From Silene latifolia (taxonomy: Eukaryota > Streptophyta > Magnoliopsida > Caryophyllales > Caryophyllaceae): a DNA stretch of 64,000 nucleotides. Location: positions 435,238,311-435,302,310 of the forward strand of contig NC_133538.1 in NCBI RefSeq assembly GCF_048544455.1, in the 5' to 3' direction. Under the pieces are notes generated by a model. That model worked only from the letters and a program-made list of their open reading frames with translations, ran no database searches and was not told where the DNA came from. Position numbers and translations under genes: made by a program. Below are positions 22,931-37,000 of the stretch, piece by piece. Numbering within the stretch: the stretch's first letter is position 1; each line of letters opens with the position of its first letter.

Positions 22931-23844
22931 TTAGTGAGTGTGAGGGGCCCTTGCTTTTCTTTCTCCTTAAATTCTTGGTTACTAGTCTCGTCTCATTACG
23001 ACAAATTCTTGTTTAATTGTTTGCCCTTAATTCTTTTGAGGAAATTTTAAACCACCGATTTAAGTACAAGTTACGTATAGGCAAGGTTAATGATAAGTTT
23101 CGTATTTTATGAAAATCAGGAATATAACTCACACAGTCACATTATTCATTATTCTCTATAATACGAAAAACTTCTCAGAATATTTTCCAATCATTTTGAA
23201 CGAAATTAATCACTCAAAAATCGACATATTCCTTATTTTCGAATAGTGTTGCATATAGTTTTTCGATTAGTGTTGCATATATTACACCTTATCATGTTTG
23301 GCTAATTATTATGTAAGTGCATTATTGATAAATGGTGTAAGTGACATTGATGAGAAGGCGATGTATATTGAAACGTCTTTTGCACCATTTTAGATTAGAA
23401 ATCTTGACAAGGTTTCTATTCAAGATAGATGTTTAACCAAATTACTCTACTTTTGTTATTTTGCATGATTTTGAGCAATGCGCGTTTGATGCACTAACCT
23501 CCTTTTAACTGTATAGTGCCCTTTTTAGTGTCTTTCTGTTTTGTTTCATCAACGGTTGCTCCAAGTTAATATATCCGTCTTAGAATTCAAACAAGCTAAA
23601 TTAGTCTATAACACTCTATATAACAAGCTTTTCTTTTTACTAATTTCTAGACATTATTATTTTTATCTCATCTATGATCTATTATATTTATCTCGTTTTA
23701 AGTTTAAAACAGATATACTCTTCTTGAATAAGAATTTGTGTGTTTTTAAATGCATAGCTAAAAAAATTTGGAAATACCTTAAGAATATACTACAAAGCTT
23801 AACAGTCAGTTATCTTAAAAAAGGTCACCTTGCGGCATTTCCGT
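22931..23844. other. Non-genic sequence between the MITE and Copia-2
   Basis: AT-rich DNA without a convincing ORF, terminal repeats or LTR. The last bases before Copia-2 (GGCATTTCCGT) are continuous with the CACTA-like sequence that resumes at 43448. Confidence 0.5.
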
Positions 23845-24055
23845 TGTAGAAATGATAGTCATGAAGCTGGACATTAGCTTAGTTAACCACGATACTTAAT
23901 TAGAGTTAACTATAGTTAGTAAAGTTATTGTATATAACAGATTCACTCATTAGTTGTAACTAACTTTTGATCATTATAACAAACCACACATTATTTACTC
24001 TTGGTTTCCTCTCTTGCAAGCTTTCATGTTCATCCATGGAGATCATCATTTCATA
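23845..24055 (+). repeat. Copia-2 5' LTR
   Basis: 211 bp from TGTAGAAATG to ATTTCATA, followed at once by the tRNA-Met-type primer site TGGTATCAGACC. Confidence 0.93.
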
Positions 24056-24525
24056 TGGTATCAGACCGACAGGTTGATGATCCTTCTCCAATTCATGATA
24101 TCGTTCATGCAGAATTGACGCGATTGTTCTCTCAATTGCTCAATCGAAATCCTTGAGTTCGTTTTTCAGGTTTATGATCAATCAATTCTTTACATTTCAG
24201 CTTCCGCATTTTCTTTCTTCGATTCTTCGATCAAATTACGTTTATATTTTGATTCTGATTGAATTCCTGCTGATTGCTGATATAATAGTATGATTCATCT
24301 TCGTTTTGAGCTTGATCATAATTGATATATATCACTTGATCATCATCTTTTTTTTTTTAGATCTACTATTTGTCTTCACAATTTCTTGTTAATTTCTGCT
24401 TAAATTCTTAAATTTCTTCGCATATTTCTTTTTCAATTCACAAAAATCCTAAAAATTAGGTTTTCTAGTTGTTTTTCATCAGAATCTTCTCAATTTTCAA
24501 TCACTTTTCTTCAAATTCTGTTACA

Positions 24526-27500
24526 ATGCCTGAATCACCAGTTAATTCTGCATCTTCTGGTTCTATTGACATCTATGACAATCCCTTGGCTCTTACAAAC
24601 AATGATCAACCAAACATGCGCTTGACTGACACTTTGTTTGACGGTACTGGTTTTCTTCTCTGGAAACGAGATGTATTGCTTGCACTAGCTTCTAAGAACA
24701 AGGAAGATTTCATCACTAGAACCTGTCCTAGACCTCACTCAACTGATAAGACACATAAGCTTTGGGCCATATGTGACATGGTTGTCCTTCAGTGGATCAA
24801 GAACTCCATTGAAAAGAAGCTTTGAGATAATTTCTTGTATGTTACATATTCTAAGGATTTGTGGACTGAATTGGTTGAACGGTATGGGCAAGTAAATAGC
24901 ATAGAACTCTACCAGTTGAAGAAAGACCTTACTGGCATAGTTCAGGACAACCTTCCTGTTGTGGATTATTATGGTCATTTGAAGAGAACCTGGGAGGAGA
25001 TTGATGATCTAGACCCCATTCCCTTATGTACATGTGGAGCATTGAATGCTTGCACATGTAATTTGTTCAAGAGGATTCTTGATAGAGAAGCACAGTCCAA
25101 ACTAATTCAGTTATTAATGGGACTGAATAGCACTTATGAGAGTGTGAAAGAGCATGTCCTTACCATGGAACTCATGCCTACCATCAACAGAGTCTTAGGA
25201 TTGCTTCAGAAAGTGGAAAAACAGAAACAAATCAGTGACACTATGAAGAATGCTCCTGAGGCAAATGCTTATGTAGGTTATCGAACTCCTACTTCTACAG
25301 ATGACACCATTGATCACTCATCTAAGAAACAGAAGACTGATGCTGAAGATGACAAGCCTAAGAAGAAATGTGCTCACTGCATAACAAGAAAGGACATTTG
25401 GTTGAAGAATGTTTCCAGTTGCAGACTTGCACTTTCTGCAAGATAAAGGGCCACATTCGTGAACATTGCTATAAGCTGAAGAAGTTACTAGCTGCCAAGC
25501 TCAAAGCTGAGAGGGGTGGACACAGTAGAAATAATAGAGGCAGGGGTGGATACAGAATGGGAGCTAACAATGCTATTGCTTCATATTATGATGATGAGGA
25601 CTTTGATGATGCAGATCTTTCTCTTTTTGATGAGAAGCCTCAGTCTTCATATTCAAGGCATCTGAACTCCAGCTCTTTCACTGATCAAGATGATCTAGTT
25701 TCTGGTTTGGTGGACACCATTACTGACAAGGTGTTGAAGAATATTTCTCAAAGGTTTCCTGCATCTTCTAGTTCAGCAAATGCTTCACAATCTGTGAACT
25801 TCTCAGGTAATTTTGAATATTCTCATGCTTATGTTGTTATTGATTCATCTAATGCATCTAGTTGGATAGTTGACACTGGTGTATCTGATCATATGACTGC
25901 AAATATTCACTTGCTGCATGATATCATCATACTAAAAAGACCTATCATTGTTGCACTACCTGATGGCACTTTAAAAACAGTGTATAAAACAGGTTCTATG
26001 CAACTAACTGAGCATATCAAGCTCAAAAATGGGTTTGTAGTTCTTGGTTTTAGACAAAATCTTTTATCTGTTGGATCATTGCTGCAACACACTAACATGA
26101 GAGTCATATTTTTTCCTACACAATGTTGGTTCCAGGACCTTTCAAGTAAGAAAGTGTTAGCTACTGGAAGAAAACAAGCTGGCTTATACAGGATTTCTCA
26201 AGCCTTGGATTTTAGAAATTATATCATGGATTCAAATTGCAAAAGCTTAAACAATCATGTTCAATCTAATAGTTGTATGAAAAACTTAGACTTGTATTTG
26301 TTACATCAGAGACTTAGTCATACATCAATAGATAAACTCAAGCATGTATCTGGAACTCCATTCTGCAATAATAATGGATCTTTTGATTGTCAAATATGTA
26401 TTCTGTCCAAGCATCATGCTCTACCCTTCACTAGACGTATATCTCATGCATCTAATATTTTGAACTTATACATATGGATGTTTGGGGCCCATACAAAGTT
26501 AGTACCATGACTGGTGCAAGATCTTTTCTGACCATAGTTGATGACCATTCTAGGTCCACTTGGACATACCTAATTCAGAATAAGCAACAGGTCCCACACA
26601 TCATTAAGGACATTCTAGTGCATATAGAAAATCAATTTAGCAGCAAGATTAAGATTGTAAGGACTGATAATGGCACTGAGTTCATTCAAGCACCTTGTAG
26701 GTTAATGTTTGGTGAGAGGGGTATCATACATCAAACTAGCATAGCAGGAGTGCCTCAACAAAATGCAAGGGTAGAGAGAAAACACAAGCACTTGATAGAT
26801 ACTGCAAGAGCTTTGAAAATTCAATCCAATCTACCTTTAAAATTTTGGGGGGAATGCTTACTTACTGCCACCTACTTGATTAATAAGATGCCCATTGCTA
26901 AACTTCAATGGAAAACTCCCCATGAAATATTATTTGGAGAGGTTCCATGCTATGAGGACCTCAGAGTTTTTGGATCCTTATGTTTTGCCACTATACCTGC
27001 TAAATTGAGAGATAAGCTTGGTTATAGAGCTAGAAAATGTGTTTTCCTTGGCTATCCTTATGGAAAGAAGGGATATAAACTGTATGATCTTGACAAACAT
27101 GTTATCTTTACTAGCAGAGATGTCATATTTAAGGAAAGTATTTTTCCTTATAGACACTCTACTATCAAAGATAATTTACTACAAGAATCAGGGCATACTA
27201 CACATTTCCTTGTTACAAGTGATGCACCTTATCGATCTTTTCTAGAAGATCTTAATCATTCTGATGAATCTAATACAAATTCCCCTGTCCATAATGATAC
27301 ACCTGTTAATACTGATAATGCAACAGTAGATATGGAGCAACTAAACATCACTACTGCTGATGGAAATACTCCATACACAGGTCATGAAACTGAAAATAAC
27401 AGTTTCCTTCAGGACAATTTTTTCATTCAGACAAGTACTGATAATGATATTGCTACGTACTCCTGTTAGATCACAGAATGTGACACACACAGAGCACATT

Positions 27501-29120
27501 ATCAGGAAGTCTGAAAGAACTAGAAAACCCTCTACTCTACTTAAAGATTTTTACTGTCCCAAAATGACAAAGAAAACTCATGCCAGTCTACATGCTGGTG
27601 TTCTTGATGAGTTACCCATGTTTGATAATTCTTACTTGGCATCTCTGAACAATGTCTTCCTTGAACATGAACCTAATCATTTTGAACAAGCCATTCAAGA
27701 TGTAAGGTGGAAGGAAGCCATGGATAAGGAACTGCTGCCTTAGAGGCTAATCATACTTGGATAATGGCAGACCTGCCTCAAGGCAAGAAAGCAATAGGAT
27801 CCAAATGGATTTATAAGATAAAATACAAAGCTGATGGGTCAGTTGAAAGATTTAAAGCAAGATTGGTTGCAAAAGGGTATACTCCGGTTAAGGACATGGA
27901 CTACAAGCACACTTTTTCCCCTGTTGCAAAACTGGCAACAGTAAGGACTCTCATTGCTCTAACTGCATCCAAGGGTTGGCTATTGCACCAACTGGATATC
28001 AATAATGCTTTTCTGCATGTTTATATAGATGAAGAAGTATACATGGTGCCACCACAGGGTTACAATGTACCTATTCAGGGTCAAGTATGCAAGTTGCAGA
28101 GATCTTTGTATGGACTAAAGCAAGCATCAAGATAATGGAATATTGAGTTGACAAGATATCTCCTTAGCTTGGGTTTCATTCAGTCTAAACAAGACTATTC
28201 TTTATTTACTAGGGCAAATACAAAAACAGGCTTTTTCCTAATAGCCTTGGTATATGTAGATGATGTTTTGCTGACAGGAGACAACCAAATTGAGATACAA
28301 GATGTCAAGAAAGGATTAGATCAGACTTTTACCATCAAGGACCTAGGTTTAATGAGATACTTCTTAGGACTTGAAGTGGCAAGAAATGAATCTGGTATTA
28401 CTATTAACCAAAGGAAGTACACACTTGATATCATCAAAGATTTGGGAATGGAAGAATGCACAGAGAAGTTTTCCTTTGCCTAAAGGCTTGAAGTTGAGCA
28501 CTGACCAAGGAGAGATTTTGTCTGAGCCAGAAAGTTACAGAAGACTGGTTGGAAGGTTATTATATCTCAACCTAAGCAGACCTGATATTTCCTATTCAGT
28601 TCAACATCTAAGTCAATTTTTGGCTCAACCTAGGAAACCCCATATGCAATCAGCAATACATGTGGTCAGATACCTCAGACACACAGTTAATGCAGGATTA
28701 TTCTACTCAGCAAAAAGTGACCTGCAACTTAAGGGCTATAGTGATGCAGACTGGGGAACTTGTGCATTCAGCTACAAGTCCTTAAGTGGTTACTGTATCT
28801 TGTTGGGTAACTCTCTGATTTCTTGGAAGACTAAAAAACAAAAAACTGTTAGCAAAAGCTCCACTGAAGCAGAGTACAGGTGCATGTCCTACACTACCAG
28901 TGAGCTTGTCTGGTTAGAATGATTACTTGCTGACTTACATGTTGAAGTGCCTCGACCTATTGTACTGCACTGTGACAACAAGGCAGCACAACACATAGCC
29001 TAAAACCCTGTGTTCCACGAAATGACTAAGCATCTTGACATAGACTGTCATTATGTTAGGGACAAGCTGCAGGAAGGGTTCTTGGCAACCAGATATGTCA
29101 GTTCTGGCAGACAAGCTTGA
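24526..29120 (+). pseudogene. Copia-2 Gag-Pol polyprotein, disrupted
   Basis: Starts MPESPVNSAS at 24526. Gag is followed by two CCHC knuckles (GHLVEEC and CTFCKIKGHIREHC near 25380-25470), a protease whose active site reads VDTGVSDHMT, integrase with VDDHSRSTW, RTDNGTEF and QQNARVERK, RT with YVDDVLLTGDN (near 28260) and RNase H (SDADWGT, STEAEY, DNKAAQHIA). Lesions include TGA at about 24823, a 2-nt insertion in the first knuckle near 25379, frameshifts near 26480, 27450 and 28480, and stops near 27741, 28133, 28919 and 29001. The usual small residue after the protease DTG/DSG is Val here. The frame ends at TGA 29118-29120. Confidence 0.92.
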
Positions 29121-29160
29121 TGGAGGGCTGTTGATCATACTATCCAACTTGAAGGGGGAC

Positions 29161-29353
29161 TGTAGAAATGATAGTCATCAAGCTAGACATTAGCTTAGTT
29201 AGTTAACCACAATACTTAGTTAGAGTTAACTATAGTTAGTTAGTAAAGTTATTGTATATAACAGATTCACTCATTAGTATGTAACTAACTTTTGATCATT
29301 ATAACAAACCACACATTATTTACTCTTGGTTTCCTCTATTGCAAGCTTTCATG
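29161..29353 (+). repeat. Copia-2 3' LTR, first part
   Basis: Begins TGTAGAAATG straight after the purine tract and is broken after TTTCATG, where Copia-3 inserted. The last five bases TCATG are the target duplication. The remaining 27 bp are at 43416-43442. Confidence 0.95.
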
Positions 29354-29588
29354 TGTCAAAGATATTATCAAACCAACTCCTTAATTGGTGGCACATAATA
29401 TTCTACGTACATATTGTTAGCTAGTTGTTAGCTTGTATTCTGTTAATTAGTCTTTTCTTTCCTATTATTACTCCTAGCTTATAGTTCTCCTAGTATAGCT
29501 TAATCTCTCTAATTGTACTACTATAAATATTTGTAACTCTTTCTTCATTGAATATATATACACTTAAAACTCAAATAATTATCTTATA
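29354..29588 (+). repeat. Copia-3 5' LTR
   Basis: 235 bp, TGTCAAAG to ATCTTATA, joined directly to the primer site TGGTATCAGG. Confidence 0.93.
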
Positions 29589-30216
29589 TGGTATCAGGTT
29601 TCTCATCGATCCTTATACCGCTATTGCTTCTCACCTCCGTCAACACCTTCGACATACCCATGGCATCCAACAACAACCTTATCCCAAACCTCGACGACCC
29701 AACCAAACCCTTCCTTTCTGTATCGTTCCCAAACTGCACTAAACTTACTGCCAATACCTACCGCTCATGGAGCTACCAAATTTCTCGTCTCCTTCAAGGG
29801 TATGGTCTCTTCTCCTACCTTGATGGAACCGTCACACAACCACCCAAAACCATAACTCCCACACCCACCGATGCTAAGCCAAACCCGGAGCCCATACCTA
29901 ACCCTGCTTACACCTTGTGGTTTAGACAGGATCAACTCATCCTAGGCGCTCTCGCGGGCACCCTTGATGAGTCGATCTCCTCTATCCTTCTTGATGCTAA
30001 TACCTCTCATGAAGCATGGACCACTCTCAACACCACCTATGCTAATCCCTCGCGTGGACATATTCTCCAAGTTAAGGACCGTCTACGCAACATAACCCTC
30101 GGTGATAAAACCATCTCTGAGTACATGCTTGCCATTAAAGCATGTACCACCCAATTAGCCCAACTAGGCAAGCCAATGGACACCGAAGATATTACCGCTC
30201 AAATTATCAGTGGTTT
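29588..30216 (+). pseudogene. Copia-3 Gag, N-terminal part
   Basis: The open frame starts at the ATG formed by the last LTR base and the PBS (29588), giving MVSGFSSILIPLLLL, and reaches the conventional Gag Met (MASNNN) at 29660. The UBN2-like gag includes SRLLQGYGLFSYLDG and LRNITLGDKTISEYMLAIKA. It is cut at ISGF by the LARD insertion at 30217. The rest of the polyprotein resumes at 39860. Confidence 0.93.
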
Positions 30217-33200
30217 TGTAACACCCCCATACTCCAAGTGCCTTACCAGGACCACTCAGTTATAAGGATGCTACCATCTCGGTTGCCCGAGGCAATGAAT
30301 ATCATAAGACAATAAAGAAACGTACTTTAAAAGTAATTATAGTTTAAGTGATTACATGTTCAAAACCAAAACTGATAAAAGGAAATACAAGTTCTCAAAA
30401 CTATCTACTTTCAAAATACTATCAAGCGTCGGACACGAAATGGAAGACTTCTAAACTGCAACGTGGTGACTCATCCCAGCTATCCCATACGCATTGTCTC
30501 ATACCTGCTCAATAACTGCTCACCACCTCCGAATGGATCACCACAGTGTTTAAAACATTTAAACGGGGTCAGTACTAATCACACAATTTATATGATCCAA
30601 CAACACAACAAACAACATAGCTCAAACAAATCACACACAATCACACCCACTCCAACCAATCTCCGTCACCGACCGTCCACTGGACCCGACCCTCGCCAGC
30701 TGGGGGACCGCAGCCGTTCCCACCTAAGCCCCGCTCATCATACCGAGCGATAACCCTGTCCCATTAATGTGCACATCCCCTTCCGTGGCGGGTTCCACGA
30801 AAGGCGAAACTAAGGCGTGAAGCCACTCCCGCAAGTGACTCCACTCAGCCGAGAACGCATCTCGAGAACCAGAGACAAACAATCAGCAATCACAATACAA
30901 CATCAACAACCGTCTGAATCAATCAACAATATACAATCACAACCGTCTGAATCAATCAACAATCACTAATCACAGCACAATCACCACACATTATGTAATT
31001 AATACTGAGTAGGGAAACCCTACTGTGGACAAGCGGGCCGCCCACGGGGGGCGCTTGGTGAAGGTCGAAAAACAAGCGTTTGCATTTTGTAAGGAGTCGC
31101 CACCAATTTTTATGGGAAATTGGAACCGTTCGAATACCTCGTGTCATGTCAAGACACAAAGTAGTGACATGAACACTAAGCAATCGTTACCCTTAGCATT
31201 CTATGTCTAGAATGACTCTCGTGGATGCCAATGAACACGGGTGCTCACGGAGATCTGGAGTAAGGGGTGAGGGTACGTATTAGGAAGCTCTTTTGATCGA
31301 ACACCTAATCCCGCCCGCCTCGATAGCGGCCTCTACTAATGATTAGGGAAGTTATTCGTACTTGATATATCGTCGGTTATATGCATGCAATGCAACATCC
31401 AAGTTTTAATCCTAGCATGTGAGAATTAACTAAGTCGGTTGACACGTAATTAGCAAACAATTGGGTCGAAGTTGGAATTTAATGTTGATTTACATGTGGA
31501 AACATACAAATGATAAAAGAAATACAATAATCATAAATTACAATAATGAAAATTACATTAATTACATTGGAATACGCGATTTATGTCGAAAATACCTTTA
31601 AAACGGATAATTTGCGAAAAAGAATAAAAGAATAAAAAGAAATAAATTAACGAACAGGAATTAGCGATATCACGGATATTAGTTAGTTAATACGTGGACT
31701 AATTAAACTAGGTCAAGGCAGAAACGGAGTTCGGGGACGAAATCATCCTGGAACAGCGCAAGAGATCGCGCCCTCTGGAAGAGGCGCGGCCGATTCTTTG
31801 CGTCTTGTTTCAAGGGTGAGTTCTGGGCCGTAGCCGGAATCGCAAATCGTTAATGTTAATTGGTAATTTTATGGATCGATTAAATTATTTACTCGGATGA
31901 AAGTGATTAATACTTTTATTACATGTCAATGATGGTCATGAAAGCGATAAACATGGATGAGACGGATGCAAACGGATTATTTACATGAAATTATGATGGA
32001 AACATTAATGAGTTCTCTGTTGAAATAAGTCAATTAGGCTAAATATGACGGATATACAACGAATATGCGAATAAGCGGATAAAAAAATTATATCAATGAC
32101 GAATTCCAGAAACTCAATATGAACAAATTGAATCTCTAAAATCCGGGTTTGAATTTAATGACGAAAACCCGCAAATATGAATTATAAGGGATTTAAGTCG
32201 GATTTGTGATAATTAAAACATATTAATGAATGATGAATTATGTGATATAATATACATGTGAATATTAAACTATTGTGATGAAGAATTAAAGAAAATAAAC
32301 GAAACAAATAACAAACACACGAATTACAGAGACGAAGAAGAATAAAAGAAGCAGAATCTGCAGCGGCCCTCACACGAAGAGGCGCAGCAGAACTACGCTC
32401 CTTCGAAGAGGCGCAGCAGTTGCTGCGTCTTTTCTCGACGTCTGTCTACTGGAAATCCGCAAAAACAGAGTCTTAAAGCACGGTTTTGGAAATAAGTTTT
32501 AATGGTGTTTTCGACATAAATCTTACAACGATGATACAATAAATAAAATACAATAAATAAAAGAGGATTATACACCCTCAGACTTACATGTTGACGAAAC
32601 GAGATGAACTAAGATATCGACTAGTGAATGCTCGACGCGAATGCAAAGAGAGTGCCCTCGTAAGAGGAAAACGATTGATTAATTTAAGTTGATTGAGTGT
32701 AGTTGGTCAAATTGGTCGGTCATGCAACGGAGAGGCTGGTACCCGGAAGGATCCGAGCTTACGTGGTCGGAAGTCCAAGCACGTAGGCGCCAATTAGTAA
32801 GAACAAAGTCTAGAATGCAAAGGGAGAAGAGAAGGGCGGACACTCGCGTGAGAAATATGAGGAACGAAGGCTCCTATTTATACTAATCACACGGAGGAAT
32901 AGGGTTTCGGAGACTCTTTGGAAGTGAATCTCGGAAAGATATGAAAAAAGATACGTAAGACATGCAAAGAAGGGCACTGGGAAGAGGCGCAGCGACTCTG
33001 CGTCTCTTGGAAGAGGCGCAGACTGCCTTTGCGTCTATTCCCGTGGAGGTTTCCTCTGTTTGAAGAAAGATTTCCGCGTTTGAGTTATGGTAGGACGGAA
33101 ATAATTCGATTATCTTATGAATATTATGGGATATTATTTGCCAAAAGATAGAATTTATGAAATATGGAATAGAAATATCCGAACATTCCAAACATTCCGA

Positions 33201-34009
33201 CTCGGGATTTAACAATTATCGAAAAATGGAGACGGTTTTTGACCCGACTCAATGTACTCTAATTACTTCCAAAACGACCGTATCGGGACGTAGATGACAA
33301 CTAAGAGGTTGACATTTAATATTTGAGCAATCACTTGACGACAATCTTACGAACTGTCACAAATCGTTCCGCGAATCAAACATGCGGCCCAATCATCACC
33401 GGGTGGTTTGCGGGAGGTGCAGAAATGAGGTATCTACACCTACCTGGAATGCAACACAAACATCAGACGATCTAGCAGCTGTCTGAAAACCTTTCCTCTA
33501 CGAACCCTTCTCCTATACACATAATCATACAATTATCACCTAATCAACATAACCCTCCCAAAACCCCCAAATCTACCCAATTAGGGTTTTAAACAAACTC
33601 AAAGAAACAGTATAAAATTGGTATGTAGATCTTACCCTTGACGCAAGGAACACTATGATGCAAAGAACAAGATGATCCGACACTCCTAGCCTTGGGGATT
33701 TGCCAACAACGCGACGAGAGAGAAATACGTAACTCCTTTTTCTTTTGAAGGGTTTAGAAAGGTTAAAAGTGATTAAATAAACTGACGGAAACCTTTTATA
33801 TCAAACTCGCGTTATTAGCAAAACCCGTCAAATCATTCCCCGTAAACCGGCTACTCGATCGAGTAGCTAAGGTACTCGATCGAGTGCCCCCTTACTCGAT
33901 CGAGTACCCAACAGGTCAGAAATTATTTTAAAACGCAACACACCCTTACTCGACAGAGTAAGGCCTACTCGATAGAGTACCCAGAGACTCATAAAACCGT
34001 AGTATTACA
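30217..34009 (-). repeat. LARD 3' LTR (left), interrupted by a solo LTR
   Basis: Pieces 30217-31023 and 33444-34009 total 1373 bp against 1392 bp in the right copy. The two copies align almost continuously with small indels. The gap is the 2.4-kb solo LTR plus its CCTAC duplication. Confidence 0.93.
31024..33438. mobile_element. Solo LTR (probably Tat/Ogre-type Gypsy) inside the LARD LTR
   Basis: 2415 bp from TGTGGACAAG to GTATCTACA with a perfect 5-bp target duplication CCTAC (31019-31023 and 33439-33443); the uninterrupted right LARD LTR has CCTAC once. No internal LTR pair or coding domains are present, which fits a solo LTR. Near the left end GGAGTCGCCACC (31093) is the reverse of TGGCGACTCC, the Arg-tRNA primer motif known from Tat/Ogre elements. 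A GAAGAGGCGCAGC-like motif recurs at least six times (near 31780, 32375, 32405, 32985 and 33010). Confidence 0.8.
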
Positions 34010-37000
34010 GTCTTTCCTCCTTAAAAAGAACTTCGTCCCCGAAGTTCAACCCATACATAAAAACAAACATACTAACTCGTTTAAGACGCAACAAAGCTAC
34101 TAAGAACTCAAAACAAAACCCCAACTTACAAAACATGAAACCATAAACTCTTAACACCAACTCTACCAACTATTCCTAGCTCCACACCTCGCTCACGATG
34201 TCGTATCAACTACATCATAAACTCTCCCGACACTAACTCCATACATAACCAACTACATAAACATCAAACGGAATGTTACATTCTACCACCCTTAAAAGGA
34301 ACTTCGTCCTCAAAGTTTACTCACACTCATAACCTCATCATCCAACTGTCAACACTATCGAAGTATTCTTGCATTCCTAACATTGAACTACTACAAGCAC
34401 GTCCATGACCTTTTAACACTATCAACCACAACATATACAAATCCATACCTTATGCTACACCAACACTCTACTTCCAAATATACTACCATATGTACAACCA
34501 TCAAAATCTCTTTTATCACATCTTACTCCTCTTAAGATAAATGTTACATCCTCGTAACTCGCTAATATTAAATCCTAGATATATCTTTTCATTATCCTCA
34601 TCACCACCGCATGTCAAAGATAACCACCTAGAACCTAAACACTCGCCATGCACATATCCAAGGCTCTCTTACTTAAACAACTCTCATACTTCACTTCACT
34701 CGTCACACCACCTAACCTATACCACAAAATCCTTAACTTAACCCAAAACTTCACTTGTTCCCTATTACCGCCACATGACACACCTCTCTATATAAACTAC
34801 ATAAAACTCTTATCGCCAAAAGCATAACTCACGATCCACACTTGTTACGTACACTCACACTAGATCCTCAAGTTCCTTTCTTTCATTACCGCAAGACTCA
34901 TACATAACTTAACACGACACTAATTACTCAACACCCTACACTCACTTTGTCTCAAAGGATTATGAACCACCGCATATATCGGATCATGACTATGACTACG
35001 ATGCCTCAACTTAAAACAAGATCAAAATTACATCAGTAACAACTTCTCACAAATTTGTGTCCCATCAACAGAATCTCACTATACCATGACAACAACGAAA
35101 ACATATACAACTCTCTTTCATATCATACTCTACCCTCATACCAAAACTTAACTGGTAAGAAACATCAATAAACAAAACAATTGTCTATCTGTACAAACTG
35201 AAACTCACAGGAGGCAACAACAAACAAAACAACAATCTATGTATGACTGGTATGTACTTTTGAAAACTCGTATCATAATCATCCCGCCTACTCCACCACA
35301 ACCGGTGACGGCATCGCAACACCGCCACCAACACCACACCGCAGTCGCGAAAATACCCGCATCACAACACTATGTACCGTGCTTGATCACCACCCGAGGC
35401 ACAACAACCACATCGATAGACATCACAACTACATACAATCCCCATACACACTGACTCAGAATAACTTCTCAGACAAGAAAAACTTACTCAAATCCACTTT
35501 ACTAAATCACAACTCAACATATTTTATGAATTAAACAGATAATGACCTCATGAATATCATCCTCTTACCATATCACGGAATAACGTATATCATGAATACA
35601 TACATGTATAACCAAATATGCGGATCCATCAAATTATTACCTTCTTGAATATCATTCAATTAAATTACCGTGTCCAACATATATTCTGAACATTCAGATC
35701 ACAGCTTTATAACTATCACACCGTACCACTTCCCGTGAGGTCAGAACCTCACACAAACATTTATACACATCATATACCCGTAATCACATCCACCTAGTCA
35801 ATCCTGATCACGTAAGTTACCACTCAACAAAGGTTACCTGTCGCCCGAACTTAACTCATATTCCCCTCATAACATATTCTCCCATTCGCATATCCATCAC
35901 CCCTTGCCAAATGTAACCATACTATTAATACTCAACTACTAACAACCGCCTCATATAACCACATCTTACACTCTCTCACAACCATACATATCAACCTGGT
36001 CTCTGCAAAATCAACCGCTTCAGAATTGTTACCTTTCTAATATACCATTACCCTTAACCCCTAGTCACAAACCATAACACTACCGTTGTCCGGGCATCAA
36101 ACCTCTTACACTCATCTCTAAATATCACGATTTCTTTCCTATCTTTGGTTAACATCCCAAATAATGAACATCAAATCCATCAACAAAATTACTTCAACAT
36201 TCTTCCCAATACCATTCTTAACTGTATCATCATCTAAATCTCCACCAAAATCTCATATCATGCAGATATTCTACCAACTTCTTACTTTCCTGAATTCCTC
36301 AAAACTCAAGACTAATCATGTTGTCCCTAAACTCCTCTATAACCATTAACTAACATCCTCATGGTTGGTAGCACCCATCTCGACGACTCCTTACCTCTAT
36401 ATCACATAACTCCGGTCAACATTTTCTTAGTTTTATTCCCCTCATTCTTTCCTTTTACACTCTACAAAATCAATTAACCATTCAACTCCTTATCACTTCT
36501 ACCTAACTCTTTAGTGTTTCGGTTACTTTCTCACTGCTCCAAAACTCACATCTAATTATTTCATATCGATATCATCTCACTCTTTCTTACCACAAATATT
36601 CTCTTATTATGTCATCAATCACCCTTGCCACTAATCCATCCATAGAATCAACGTTTACTGTTCAACAATTGCATCTCCCTCCTATCATACCGCTAATTGC
36701 CCAAGGAAATCAAACAGTAGTTTCATCTCTTAATAAACGAAATCTCCCAAACCCACTCACTGTCTACAAATCCACCTCGCGACATGTCTCCACAAGGTTC
36801 ACTATATACTACTCTTCTCAACCCCTTTAAAATGAACTTTCACTATGTATTTTCTTAACCCACACGACTCCTAACCATCCCCCTCCATGATTCTTTACAC
36901 ATATCAAGCTGCCACCATTTGCGTCCCTCATTTCAATCTTTTCATTCCCACGTTCCATAAACTCACATCATCCCTTGCCCACATTCAATTACTCTTGCAT

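Noticed and set aside
23490..23500. CACTAACCTCC as the missing left end of the CACTA-like element
   Set aside because: It lacks the CACTACAAAAA consensus, and its flank does not match the 3-bp flank at 43780.
23541..23849. 102-codon plus-strand ORF left of Copia-2
   Set aside because: Low-complexity AT-rich reading with no domain, and it runs across the Copia-2 border.
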